A stretch of 44,140 bases of DNA from a virus. A program made the translations under genes and the position numbers. Positions 12,372 through 21,487 of this stretch are shown here, piece by piece; position 1 is the stretch's first letter, and every line of letters begins with the position of its first letter. Where the stretch lies: positions 1 to 44,140 of IMG/VR virus record IMGVR_UViG_3300031566_000102. One strand, given 5' to 3'. The notes below the pieces were generated by a model. That model ran no database searches. It was not told the DNA's origin and saw nothing but the letters and a program-made list of their open reading frames with translations.

Positions 12372-12827
12372 CTAGCTCTTACTCTCAAAATGTATCAAAT
12401 CATCAAAGGTTTGGTCAATAAAGCTATTATCATCATCCCAATCAGCACCACAAGTAATAGGAATGTTTCTTGTATCTGCAACACCTTTTACATATCCTGC
12501 AAAATGGTAGAATTTATGTAGTTCTTTGACTTGCCTTTTAATTTCTTCCCTGTCTTCTTTATTTGCAATAAGTCCCCAAGATACTTTACCCCAATTATCA
12601 GGAATAGGATAAGGTGATACGTCAACCGCTTTAGAGGGCTTATGGTTATGTTTTGAGTCTTTAACCTTACTTGCCCCTTTCTCATAAAGTTCTTGTTGCT
12701 CCTTGACGCTCCTATGCCCTTGTAGGATAGTACAATCATAGTTTTCAACAACAATATTGAATAAATCCTGTAAATCTTCTTCGCAGGTATATAATTCTTT
12801 TTTGCTTTTGTCATTAAAGTTTGCCAT
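12372..12827 (-). CDS. Endolysin, peptidase M15 (L-Ala-D-Glu type)
   Basis: The 151-aa single-domain enzyme has the VanY/M15 zinc pattern. SKHNHKPSKAVDV supplies H62 and D69, GADWDDDN lies at 127-134, and DDLIHFES supplies H146. An R-S-x-x-E-Q motif at about 39-44 (HRSVKEQQ) is also typical. It should cut the stem-peptide of peptidoglycan during lysis. No signal peptide is present, so export depends on the holin. It is the last gene of the late operon, starting in a TAATG overlap with the Rz1-like gene. Confidence 0.88.
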   Translation of the reverse strand: MANFNDKSKKELYTCEEDLQDLFNIVVENYDCTILQGHRSVKEQQELYEKGASKVKDSKHNHKPSKAVDVSPYPIPDNWGKVSWGLIANKEDREEIKRQVKELHKFYHFAGYVKGVADTRNIPITCGADWDDDNSFIDQTFDDLIHFESKS

Positions 12828-13045
12828 TATTCACAAGCCCTAAGTTTATTTCTAAGATTATGGTAGTCGATAAGAAAAATACTTGTCATAAAGCCTTTCT
12901 CTTCTTTATCAAGAAGTAATTCTTGTTCTTCTGTGTATTTTACAATGTCAACACAAACATTAGAATTTATGGCTCTTAAGCACCCTACTAAGTTCAGCAT
13001 TACTACTAATAGTAGAAGCTTTACGCATCCTTTTTTTAGTTTCAT
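12827..13045 (-). CDS. Rz1-like outer-membrane spanin lipoprotein
   Basis: The 72-aa protein has a lipoprotein signal: basic MKLKKG, a hydrophobic stretch (LLLLVVMLNL) and lipobox LVGC with Cys at residue 22. Its first ~85 bases overlap the preceding small membrane gene in another frame, the hallmark arrangement of Rz/Rz1 spanin genes. It would be anchored in the outer membrane and join the inner spanin to disrupt it, implying a Gram-negative host. It is longer than many Rz1 proteins and not Pro-rich. Confidence 0.7.
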   Translation of the reverse strand: MKLKKGCVKLLLLVVMLNLVGCLRAINSNVCVDIVKYTEEQELLLDKEEKGFMTSIFLIDYHNLRNKLRACE

Positions 13046-13160
13046 TATTTGCCTTTAGTTGTTTATATTGTTCTTGCTCTTTTCCAGCTTTTTTTCCTTT
13101 ATAAAAAACACTCATTAAAGTGAGAAAAAATCCGCCAATTGCTATTAGATAACCGTTCAT
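12960..13160 (-). CDS. Rz-like inner-membrane spanin, 66 aa
   Basis: An N-terminal transmembrane segment (GYLIAIGGFFLTLMSVFY, about residues 3-20) is followed by a charged helical region (KGKKAGKEQEQYKQLKANNE) of coiled-coil character. The Rz1-like lipoprotein gene begins inside it in another frame. Its own start overlaps the stop of the holin candidate. It is short for an i-spanin (often 100+ aa), so the call rests on gene architecture and topology. Confidence 0.6.
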   Translation of the reverse strand: MNGYLIAIGGFFLTLMSVFYKGKKAGKEQEQYKQLKANNETKKRMRKASTISSNAELSRVLKSHKF

Positions 13161-13384
13161 GATTTTTTTAATTCTATTACTATTTCTTTAAAAGCTATTA
13201 CGCCTAGCGTTATACATAACAATGTAATTAATGATAAGAAAATCCATAAATCATTTGTTGGTACGTTATAAACGACAACCATTTTTTTAAATTGAATGGT
13301 TAACAAGACTAAACTTAATAGCCAAGTCAAACCTTTCTTACTTGCAAAAACTGTGATTACTAATTGTTTAAAAGCTTTTTTCAT
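13157..13384 (-). CDS. Holin candidate, two transmembrane segments, 75 aa
   Basis: Two hydrophobic helices lie at about residues 18-37 (LTWLLSLVLLTIQF region) and 46-66 (LWIFLSLITLLCITLGVIAF), with a basic N-terminus and KK tail, the layout of a class II holin. It lies directly before the spanin pair and endolysin, with ATGA overlaps on both sides. Holin sequences are too divergent to assign by motif, so location and topology carry the call. Confidence 0.65.
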   Translation of the reverse strand: MKKAFKQLVITVFASKKGLTWLLSLVLLTIQFKKMVVVYNVPTNDLWIFLSLITLLCITLGVIAFKEIVIELKKS

Positions 13385-13812
13385 TTTGTTCTTTCTAAAT
13401 GTTCTTTAAAAAATCCTTCAATCCTTGTTTTACAAGCTCTTAATTCTGAGGTAGCATTGTTGAACAATGCTTCAGCACGATTTATCTTTTCATCACATAA
13501 TTGTTTATACGATTTCATTTCTATATCTATTGAATTTCTTACATTTTCAACGTGTTCCCGCGTTGCTAATCCATCCAATTTTGAGGATAAGGAAGAGATG
13601 GCAGTTTTTGTTTCAGTGAAAAAATCTCTAGTTTTTTGAGCTTCTTTGTCCAAATGCTCTAATAATTTTTGTTGGTCTTCAAGTTTTTCGTTTTGGTATT
13701 TCTGTTCCAACAAAGATTTTTCTTTAAAAAGATTATTCCATCTATTTAATACCCATATGAAAGCAGTCCCCATTCCACTTAGCAATATGATAATTTCAGT
13801 TTTATCTTCCAT
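13381..13812 (-). CDS. Membrane-anchored coiled-coil protein, about 143 aa
   Basis: I place the start at 13812, where ATG overlaps the upstream TGA (TGATG) and AAGGAAA lies upstream. A longer frame would begin at 13839. An N-terminal transmembrane helix (EIIILLSGMGTAFIWVLNRW) is followed by a long charged coiled coil with many K, E, Q and L to the end. The topology suits an accessory lysis or holin-associated protein, or a second i-spanin. Its position at the head of the lysis cassette supports that. Confidence 0.6.
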   Translation of the reverse strand: MEDKTEIIILLSGMGTAFIWVLNRWNNLFKEKSLLEQKYQNEKLEDQQKLLEHLDKEAQKTRDFFTETKTAISSLSSKLDGLATREHVENVRNSIDIEMKSYKQLCDEKINRAEALFNNATSELRACKTRIEGFFKEHLERTK

Positions 13813-14222
13813 CACATAATTTCCTTTATTAGTAGCCAAATTCCTTCAAGCTCATTCTGATTTAATTCTTTTGGTAATTCTTCAAGATGTACTTTGAAAA
13901 GTTCTATTTCAATGTCTGTTTGTAAAAATTCCGCGTAATCTTTATTTAACTTTTTAATTTGTTCAATAAGCTCTTTGTTTTCTTCATAATGTTCTTTTAG
14001 CTTTTCCTCAAGCTCTTCACCTTTGAATTTTGCTTTTAATTCATTAACTTTTAAATCGCTAGCTTTCATCTCTTCAGTTGCAGTAAATGACTTTTGAAAG
14101 TTATCTATTTCTTCAAATAGTTTTTTCTTATTTCTTACTAGAGCATAAGAAAATCTGGTATTTTGAATTTTATTTAATTTTTCAATTTTATTGTATAACT
14201 CTATAATTTGTATTTTTTTCAT
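13812..14222 (-). CDS. Coiled-coil hypothetical protein, 136 aa
   Basis: This cytosolic protein is almost wholly helical and rich in Lys, Glu, Leu and Asn. Heptad-like stretches span about residues 5-110, and no membrane segment is present. It lies between the giant tail fibre gene and the lysis cassette and overlaps the next start as TGATG. It may be a fibre-assembly chaperone or structural accessory protein. No family is recognised. Confidence 0.5.
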   Translation of the reverse strand: MKKIQIIELYNKIEKLNKIQNTRFSYALVRNKKKLFEEIDNFQKSFTATEEMKASDLKVNELKAKFKGEELEEKLKEHYEENKELIEQIKKLNKDYAEFLQTDIEIELFKVHLEELPKELNQNELEGIWLLIKEIM

Positions 14223-14281
14223 TTCTATTTATTTTTTTAATAATAATTTTACTTTAACATATTAATATTTAAAAGTAAATA

Positions 14282-17200
14282 TTAAGTTCTATTTTGCCAC
14301 ACTTTTATACTGTCCGCTGACAATGTACGAGTAGATCCGTCTGGTGCTAATGCTTGTACAAGCATATAACAATCTAATGATGCTACTGGTATGTGTGTAG
14401 TAATAGTTCCTGCACTAGCTCCGTCAACAAAGAACTCTATTGAGCTTGAAGTTATAAACTTCCAACGTAAATTAACTTTAGAAATTGATGCATTTATCCC
14501 TGAACTTGTCGCCTCACCAGTTCCATCTAAAGTTTTACCCACCCACTTACCTAGTGCTGATGTTGTTGCATTACATTCAAACATTATAAAATAACCAGTT
14601 ACACTATCATACAACCCAACTCTAGCTTTAATAAAAGAAGTATCTGAAATTGTAACATTTGCCTCAAATTCAGGAGCGAGATTTGCATTGAACTGGTGAT
14701 TTACGTTTTGATAAATACTTATATTTGCGTTTTGTATACCTCCTGCAGATAACTTTAGCACACCACCTTTTTGAGTCAAATCTAAACCTACGCTAGTTGT
14801 TCCACTTGCAGGTAAAGTCGCCCAAAGATTAGTATTGTACTCCCAAAATTCATCGTAATAAAATGATTTCGCTTGTCTTATATTCCCACTAACAACCAAA
14901 TCTTTTGCGAGATTTAAATCATCAGCAATAGTTCCTAATGTTGTAATATTTGTTGAACCTGCCCATGTACTTAAGGCGGTGTTTTCAACGTTGCTTAAAC
15001 CAACATCCGATTTAGTTACACTATGTGGATTACCGCTTGTTAATTGACTATGTGTATAAGCAGTATTCCAATTGGTAGAATTGCCACCTGTTGCAGTTAT
15101 CACACCGTTTACGTCAAGTTGTGTTGTTGGAGTTTTGCCGATTCCAAAGTAACCTGTAACAGGTGCAATCAAAACCTTAGCTTGTGCCACTCTTGTTGCA
15201 TCGTCTTCGTCAGTTGAATATTTCTGACTTGCATAACCAATTTGAAAATAATTACTTGAATAAGGTTTTCCAATAAACCAACTTTGTTCACTTCCGATTT
15301 CTACACTATCACATAAAACACCGCTACCTCTTAAGTTTGTATCACTATCAACTAATCTGACAAGAGAAGCAACGTCATTGTTTCCACCACCTTCAATCGT
15401 TAGGATATTTCTAACATTTGGCATAGCAATATATAATTGCGAGTATACAGTTGCGGTATTAGGTGTTCCAATGCATACAGAACCTAAGGAATCTCTAAGC
15501 ATTGTAATTAAATTACTACCGCTACTAGAAGAAGGTCTAACAGTGAACGGAAAGAAGTTACTACCTGAATCTTGAATTTTAAAAGTTTTACTTCCTGATA
15601 AATCCTGCAATACTAAGTCGGTATTGTCGGTGGTTTTAAACTGCCAGCTTCTATCTTGGTCTGATGAAGCGGTAAAACGCAAATATGGATAATTACTACT
15701 AGAGCTTGTAATTTCTAAAAAGGTTGCAGGATCAGACTCGTTTATACCTATTCTTCCTGTCAAACCTTTAATTCTCATGTACTCAGTTAAACTGTCATTA
15801 TTTCCACGTCCACGAATTACAATATCACCGTCGGGCGTTGCTCCATTTCCATCTGTTTTTTCAATCACAAATAAATCATTTGCAGAATCAAAATATATAG
15901 AACCGCCGTCAAGGTTTTTGTCAAACAATAGCTTTCCAGCAGACATCAAAATATCACCCGTATTGTTAATTTCAGGTGTGTATAAAGTTGTACCGTCAAA
16001 GGTTAAAGTTGACGCCGTATCAGCTCTCATTTGGGTTGCATTGTAATACAGTAATCCGTTTGATGTTGGGGTGTCTTGTCTCGTCAATACGACTTGCATA
16101 TCGTTAATAACTGTGGCAGTTGTTACTGTTGCCGAACCTGTTACCGTATTGTTGGTGATCGTTTCTGTCGTGAAAGTTCCATCAACAATTTTAATAGTCA
16201 ACGTACTTCCGTCATCACTTACAACATACCCAGTAGCACCACTTGAATCCCCTTCTATTTCATCGTTCAAATTAAATGAGCCTGTTTTACCTGTATAATC
16301 TAACTCCACGTAATACAAGCCTAAAACAAAAGACGTACGTGTTTCTTCAAAACCAAATGCGAAAGGTAAGGTTGAACCTCTATCAGCTATAACTCCGCAA
16401 AATGTAGAAGTTAAGCCTGCCCCTGTTTCACCAAAATTCAAAGCTAGAAGATTGTCAGCAACAGAAATTCTTTTATCAACTGCGATTTTATCTCCATTTA
16501 CAAACACATTTCCGTTGAATGTGTTGTCGCCTGTGAATGTATTATTTGCGTTCAAATAAGCAACATTTGATAAAGTACCTGCAACATTTATTGACACTCC
16601 ATTTATTTCATAAGCCTGTCCACTTGCTACATTTACGCCTAGGCTTGCTTGGATTTCGCTTGTAAAGGTTTTTATTCCCCCTATAGTTTGATTTCCTGTT
16701 ATTTTAACTAACATGCTGTCATAAGTCGATGAAATATCAAGAATTAGATCATCTCCACTTAATACTTCTGTTATCCTGTTTGTAGTTCCAAGAATATTAT
16801 TTGTTGTAGCAATTATCCCGTCGTTATTTGGAATTGTCAAAGTCCTTGTTGTGCCTGAGGGATTAACATTCGAGACTTGAAATTTTGCACGTTTTGAACT
16901 GTCTAGGTTGTCAAATATAGCAAAAAGATCATCATTAAATTCTGTAATAGCAGCACTTCCTGAACCTCCTGAAAATCCACCAAGTGACACTTTTCTCAAG
17001 TCGATATTATTAACTCCATAAGCAAGTGCTTCATTTGTTATAATTGTTCCACCTTGAATTTTAAAAACGCCTGCACAAATTAAGTAAGCCGACGTAAAGC
17101 CTTCAGGCAAAGAGGTAACAGATAAGTCTGATGAGTCTCTAAAGGCGTCAAGTGCATTTCCATAACTTCCATTAGGCAGCGTTATCAAAAGTTGAGTTTT

Positions 17201-19711
17201 GCATGCTGTATTTAAGGCAATCATAAAAACAAGTCTAAAAAATTTATTGTTTAGACTATTACCTTGAGAATCTACTGTTATTTGATTACCATTTGTTATA
17301 AGCTTATATTTCTCTACAGGATCATTAACAACATAAGCCCCATCTACACTTAATTGTAAACCATCGCTATATTGTTTAAAGATTTCTCTAAAGACTGCTG
17401 GGTCAACTGTTATATCAATACTATATGGAGATGTACCTGAATTAATTGTTATATTTGCCCCACCACCTGAAATGTGGCTTATCGGGTTTCTTTGTTTAAA
17501 TAGAATGTTAGCAATTGCCCCTCTTCCATTTACCTCTTTTACATCACTCCATCTACGGCTATTATAGGTACATCTTGCAGAAGCTCTCGCATAAGAAGGC
17601 ACTAGAAGATGGCATACCATCGCAAATTCATCATCAGGCTCAACAAGAGTTTTATTTAATATAGCTTCTGTCCCACTCCTAATTATATGAATCCAATTAA
17701 TCTGAGGAGCTTGGTCTGTTCCAAGAGTCAATTCAATTCTTGCTCTTCCGCCAACGCCTGAACCAGTTGTGCAGTTTAAAATAAATTCTTTCTGTCCGAA
17801 GATATAGGTAATGTTTCCTTTTCCAGCTGTATTCAGTATTACCGTGTTCCCCGCGGATTCGTTGACTATAGTCTTACTCGTTACAATTATTTTATTTGCG
17901 GTTACGGAAGAAACCTTACAAAACCCATTATTAGATATACTCCCTTTTATTTTTAAAGGGTCGCCAGTATATATAGAACCATTAGTAAAATCTAGCGTAG
18001 GGCTGTTTATTGAGTTATCAGAAGCTTGAAAGTATATATCATTACTTTCAAAATCATAAATCTCAGCTACATCAAGATAAGCACTTCCACCTGAATAAAC
18101 AGTAGAAAGAGCCTGTCGTTGATATGAAAGTCCATCAACAACTTCAACAGGTTCAGCAAATTTTTCTGCACCAGGCACTTTTACAAGCGTGTTATTGCCT
18201 AAAATTCCAAAATGAACAAACATAGCTTGATTTTGGTCGTTCAGATTCGTTGCACCCTGTTTCACAATTAAAGCACCGCGATTATATACCCCTGTTAACG
18301 AGTCAACAGTTTCAAAATCTTCACTTTGCACACTGATAACCGCCTTCTTTAAAGAATCGTAGGCTATCTGACCATATTGCATTGCATCAAGTTTGGTTTC
18401 GGATGAACGAAACAGTCTATGAGGTACATAATAACCTTCAGGAATTAAAACTAAATTTCCATCACCAAAAGGGTCGTAATATTCTGTGTCTATTGTATCA
18501 GTAAAAAATGGCAATGCATTTCTGTAAAATGTTAAAAATGCCACTTGGCTACTTGCTGACGAAGTCTCAATATTTGGGTTTTGAATATCAATTGCCCTGT
18601 TAATACCTAAACCAAAAATAAAACCTTCCTCTTTATCTAAATGCAAATTTGCACCATTCGCAACATATCTATTCCCGTCTCTATAATTTATTCTCGTTCC
18701 CAAAGATTCACATAAATCCGCTAGTGTAGGCACTATTCCACGTCCTATATTTGCGTATGGTCCAGCTACCTCAATAAAAGCTTGTGAAAAGTGTGTTAGT
18801 ACACCAAGTATACAAACCTCCCTTTCTTTCTTAAATTTGGTCACATCAGGGATTTGTTCAAACGTGCCATTTGGTAAGACGTTGACAAAGGTTAAAGGTT
18901 GAATATTAAGACCTGTTACTGTAACGCCTATTTGGTCTCCCCATTCAATAGTTGTTTCAACTGGATTTGATTCACTAGTACCCTCATCTACAAAAGTTGC
19001 AGAACCTGCTGAAATATCAAATTTAGTATTATCTAGTGCGTTGATTGTAATCACACCACCATAGTTCAAAGTTGTACCTAATGCTGATTTTGTTACAATA
19101 TTTTTTTGAGAAATTTTTACAATCGAAGAAGGTATATCTGAATTTTTAAATTCAATATAGTCAACGTTTAGGATATGAGCGTCCAATAGATTTAAATTAT
19201 CACCGTCAACAAGAGGCTGTATATATCCGTCAACTGTTCTAGTAAAAGGAGCAATATATTTCCAGTTTGTAGTATCTAAATTCGGTGCTGTGTCTGTGTT
19301 TGTTCCTGTCAGATTTTGGTATAAAATACCATTATCATTTATTATAGTATATTGCGGATATAAAGAAGCTCCACCAGTAGTAGCGTTTTGCCATAGAGAT
19401 TCTAACTGGCTACCAACCATTGAATACTTAACATACTGTTCGTACTTTTCCCAACTAGAACCAGTGTATAAATACACACCACGAGGCTTGAAATTAAGAA
19501 GCCACCTAGAACCTGTATCATTAAGGACTAAATATATTGTACCAGCATCAACGGTTAGAGAAGCTAAATCAGAATAGCTATTAACAGAACCGCCAATATT
19601 AGAAATTCTGTTAGCAATTTCATCAATAGCTTCTTGTACGTCATCGCCTATTAGACCAGAAGAAGCATTGCTATAATATATGTATCTTGCTACGTCTTTA
19701 ATTAAACTCAT
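14282..19711 (-). CDS. Giant tail fibre / receptor-binding protein, 1809 aa
   Basis: This is the largest gene in the window. The protein is rich in Gly, Ser, Thr, Asn and Asp in long beta-repeat stretches, typical of trimeric fibres. Near residues 1560-1620 it carries the tail-fibre repeat HSxxTKSDVGLSNVENTALSTW. The last ~200 residues look like a jelly-roll/lectin-type domain, with alternating strands and FEFVDGASAGTI-like turns, probably the receptor-binding tip. No intramolecular chaperone is apparent. It is at the distal end of the virion operon, next to the 97- and 102-aa genes, as expected for the host-range module. Confidence 0.8.
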   Translation of the reverse strand: MSLIKDVARYIYYSNASSGLIGDDVQEAIDEIANRISNIGGSVNSYSDLASLTVDAGTIYLVLNDTGSRWLLNFKPRGVYLYTGSSWEKYEQYVKYSMVGSQLESLWQNATTGGASLYPQYTIINDNGILYQNLTGTNTDTAPNLDTTNWKYIAPFTRTVDGYIQPLVDGDNLNLLDAHILNVDYIEFKNSDIPSSIVKISQKNIVTKSALGTTLNYGGVITINALDNTKFDISAGSATFVDEGTSESNPVETTIEWGDQIGVTVTGLNIQPLTFVNVLPNGTFEQIPDVTKFKKEREVCILGVLTHFSQAFIEVAGPYANIGRGIVPTLADLCESLGTRINYRDGNRYVANGANLHLDKEEGFIFGLGINRAIDIQNPNIETSSASSQVAFLTFYRNALPFFTDTIDTEYYDPFGDGNLVLIPEGYYVPHRLFRSSETKLDAMQYGQIAYDSLKKAVISVQSEDFETVDSLTGVYNRGALIVKQGATNLNDQNQAMFVHFGILGNNTLVKVPGAEKFAEPVEVVDGLSYQRQALSTVYSGGSAYLDVAEIYDFESNDIYFQASDNSINSPTLDFTNGSIYTGDPLKIKGSISNNGFCKVSSVTANKIIVTSKTIVNESAGNTVILNTAGKGNITYIFGQKEFILNCTTGSGVGGRARIELTLGTDQAPQINWIHIIRSGTEAILNKTLVEPDDEFAMVCHLLVPSYARASARCTYNSRRWSDVKEVNGRGAIANILFKQRNPISHISGGGANITINSGTSPYSIDITVDPAVFREIFKQYSDGLQLSVDGAYVVNDPVEKYKLITNGNQITVDSQGNSLNNKFFRLVFMIALNTACKTQLLITLPNGSYGNALDAFRDSSDLSVTSLPEGFTSAYLICAGVFKIQGGTIITNEALAYGVNNIDLRKVSLGGFSGGSGSAAITEFNDDLFAIFDNLDSSKRAKFQVSNVNPSGTTRTLTIPNNDGIIATTNNILGTTNRITEVLSGDDLILDISSTYDSMLVKITGNQTIGGIKTFTSEIQASLGVNVASGQAYEINGVSINVAGTLSNVAYLNANNTFTGDNTFNGNVFVNGDKIAVDKRISVADNLLALNFGETGAGLTSTFCGVIADRGSTLPFAFGFEETRTSFVLGLYYVELDYTGKTGSFNLNDEIEGDSSGATGYVVSDDGSTLTIKIVDGTFTTETITNNTVTGSATVTTATVINDMQVVLTRQDTPTSNGLLYYNATQMRADTASTLTFDGTTLYTPEINNTGDILMSAGKLLFDKNLDGGSIYFDSANDLFVIEKTDGNGATPDGDIVIRGRGNNDSLTEYMRIKGLTGRIGINESDPATFLEITSSSSNYPYLRFTASSDQDRSWQFKTTDNTDLVLQDLSGSKTFKIQDSGSNFFPFTVRPSSSSGSNLITMLRDSLGSVCIGTPNTATVYSQLYIAMPNVRNILTIEGGGNNDVASLVRLVDSDTNLRGSGVLCDSVEIGSEQSWFIGKPYSSNYFQIGYASQKYSTDEDDATRVAQAKVLIAPVTGYFGIGKTPTTQLDVNGVITATGGNSTNWNTAYTHSQLTSGNPHSVTKSDVGLSNVENTALSTWAGSTNITTLGTIADDLNLAKDLVVSGNIRQAKSFYYDEFWEYNTNLWATLPASGTTSVGLDLTQKGGVLKLSAGGIQNANISIYQNVNHQFNANLAPEFEANVTISDTSFIKARVGLYDSVTGYFIMFECNATTSALGKWVGKTLDGTGEATSSGINASISKVNLRWKFITSSSIEFFVDGASAGTITTHIPVASLDCYMLVQALAPDGSTRTLSADSIKVWQNRT

Positions 19712-20005
19712 TTATTGCACTATATTAATTGTTGTTACTATAGGTGTCCCACTTGCAGTTTCCCACGCAATATTATCAGCCATAGCGGTAATAGGGTGAG
19801 CACCAGCACTAAATGGATTTGCATCATCTGCAACCATTGCAGCAATATTTGCAGGGTCATCCGCACCTTCGCTTGATTTAATATAATGATAAACATTGAC
19901 AGTCCCACCAGTAACTAAAAATGAAGGATTACCACTATTCGTTGGTAAGTGCATTCTTCTTTTATAAACTGCATCTAAAGTTATTTGTTTTCTTGTATAA
20001 GCCAT
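19712..20005 (-). CDS. Small virion-associated hypothetical protein, 97 aa
   Basis: The gene abuts the giant fibre gene with no spacer and has a good RBS (AAGGAG). The protein (MAYTRKQITLDAVYKRRMHL onward) is beta-rich with many Ala, Asn and Asp and no membrane segment. Its placement between two fibre-related genes suggests a fibre connector or adaptor. No family is recognised. Confidence 0.5.
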   Translation of the reverse strand: MAYTRKQITLDAVYKRRMHLPTNSGNPSFLVTGGTVNVYHYIKSSEGADDPANIAAMVADDANPFSAGAHPITAMADNIAWETASGTPIVTTINIVQ

Positions 20006-20013
20006 TTTTCTCC

Positions 20014-20322
20014 TTAAAAAGTTATTGAATAATTATTAATAGTTTTTTGAGTTGCCACTTCAATTTCGTTAATTTCTTGTCTCGCCAAAATTCTTTTAGC
20101 CTTAATCTCTTGTGGATAAGAATTAGGCTCGTCAAGTTCTCTTGCAGTGTACCAATCTGTACTCTTTAAATACTGTAAGCGTACATTGATTAGACTTTGT
20201 TTTTTTTCTTCAAAAAGAAAAATATCAATGTTTTGTGCGGTGTAATTATTGTTTAGTATTTTTACAACAGCACCATTCCCGTCTAATCTGTCTATTATTT
20301 CAAAGTCTATTCCTTTTTTCAT
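20014..20322 (-). CDS. Tail fibre assembly-like protein, 102 aa
   Basis: The N-terminal half is beta-rich. The C-terminal half has STDWYTARELDEPNSYPQEI followed by KAKRILARQEINEIE, which recalls the D-W-x-x-R...D...P-x-E-I-K-x-K-R-x-x-R-x-E-I pattern of phage tail-assembly proteins. It lies directly downstream of the gp17-like fibre gene. It may help fold or attach the fibres; the similarity is by eye only. Confidence 0.5.
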   Translation of the reverse strand: MKKGIDFEIIDRLDGNGAVVKILNNNYTAQNIDIFLFEEKKQSLINVRLQYLKSTDWYTARELDEPNSYPQEIKAKRILARQEINEIEVATQKTINNYSITF

Positions 20323-20323
20323 A

Positions 20324-21487
20324 TTATTTCACCCTTTCTATTATTAAGCGTGTGCCAACTTCAAATTGAACATTGCCAGAACCAGCAGTTCCACCGTATA
20401 ATTCCACATAGTCAGTTGTTCCATTAAAAGTTACTGTGACAAAATCAGTGGCATAGTCTGTTCCATTAGTATATCCTGAACTAATTGAATTTGAAATCTC
20501 ACTTCCATTAAAGTATATATAACAACCTACTGCAAAGGCTGTACCAGCAGTAGACTGTCCTTTTACCTTAGCACTAATTTTATATGTTCCAGCTACCGTT
20601 GGCGTTACTCTAAAATTCGTAACTCCGTCAAAAGTTAGATTAGTATCAGGTATGTCTTCAACGTTAAGCCCCACTTTTGTAACAACACCAGTGGTAACTG
20701 TCTGCGTAGCTGATAAAGAATATTGACCATATATTTTAGTTCCTGCCAATGTTTCTGATGTTATTGCTTTTGTGCCAGTTCCAGCATTTGCTTCTGCTTG
20801 AGTTGCAAGCTCTACTATTCCTTTTACTGTAGTAGTGGCATTCGCCCCTGTTATTGAATCTACTGTTATTGATTTAAACTCAACATCATCACTAGTTCCT
20901 AACTCTAAAAAATCCCTTGCAGTTTCTGCATCAGCGGATTGTACTAATTGTTGACCGTAAGAAGTTGTAAGGATTGTGTCTAAATCACTTCCAGAGTAAT
21001 TAGTCATTGCTAACCCTGTGGAATCCCAACCAATTACTTTTGAAGCTTCTGGGTTAGAAAGAGTAAAATCAGCTAACCCATCATAATATTCATTAACTGC
21101 AATACTTCTTGATAAAGCTTCATGATTTTGTATTGTAAGCATTGTTAGTCTATCTAAAGCATCTTCAACTGCTTCTTCATCATATGATTCATTTGTAACA
21201 AGATCAGCTCCTTGAGTATAAGTAATATCACGTATAATAAATGAATCTTGGTTAGCTGTTGGTGCTGTTGTATATGTGATGCTTCCGCCTTCTGTTGCTG
21301 TGTTTAAAGATACAGTATAATCAGTATTTTCAACCAATGCATTTCCTTGTGTTTCAGGTGTCGTAGTAGTATCAATCTTATATACTTTTATATCTGTTGT
21401 AGCGAATACAGGGAAAGAAAACGAGAATGTATCAGTTATTCCATCTCCGATTGACCTTGTACTCCTTGTTGTGTTACCTATTGTCAT
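20324..21487 (-). CDS. T7 gp17-type tail fibre with C1q-like head, 387 aa
   Basis: Residues 1-150 match the T7 tail-fibre N-terminal domain (RSIGDGITDTFSFSFPVFA, VYKID, ENTDYTVS, the FIIRDITYTQGADL region and EDALDRLTMLTIQNHEALSR), which plugs into the gp11/gp12 tail. A short linker with a fibre repeat (KGIVELATQAEANAGT) follows. The last ~130 residues look like a C1q/TNF-like jelly roll (GTYKISAKVKG, YIYFNGSEISNS, DYVELYGG, RLIIERVK). This protein probably anchors to the tail, with the giant fibre attached or acting as an alternative receptor binder. Confidence 0.78.
   Translation of the reverse strand: MTIGNTTRSTRSIGDGITDTFSFSFPVFATTDIKVYKIDTTTTPETQGNALVENTDYTVSLNTATEGGSITYTTAPTANQDSFIIRDITYTQGADLVTNESYDEEAVEDALDRLTMLTIQNHEALSRSIAVNEYYDGLADFTLSNPEASKVIGWDSTGLAMTNYSGSDLDTILTTSYGQQLVQSADAETARDFLELGTSDDVEFKSITVDSITGANATTTVKGIVELATQAEANAGTGTKAITSETLAGTKIYGQYSLSATQTVTTGVVTKVGLNVEDIPDTNLTFDGVTNFRVTPTVAGTYKISAKVKGQSTAGTAFAVGCYIYFNGSEISNSISSGYTNGTDYATDFVTVTFNGTTDYVELYGGTAGSGNVQFEVGTRLIIERVK

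Noticed and set aside
14282-21487. Diversity-generating retroelement near the tail fibres
   Set aside because: No reverse transcriptase or template repeat is present anywhere in the window.
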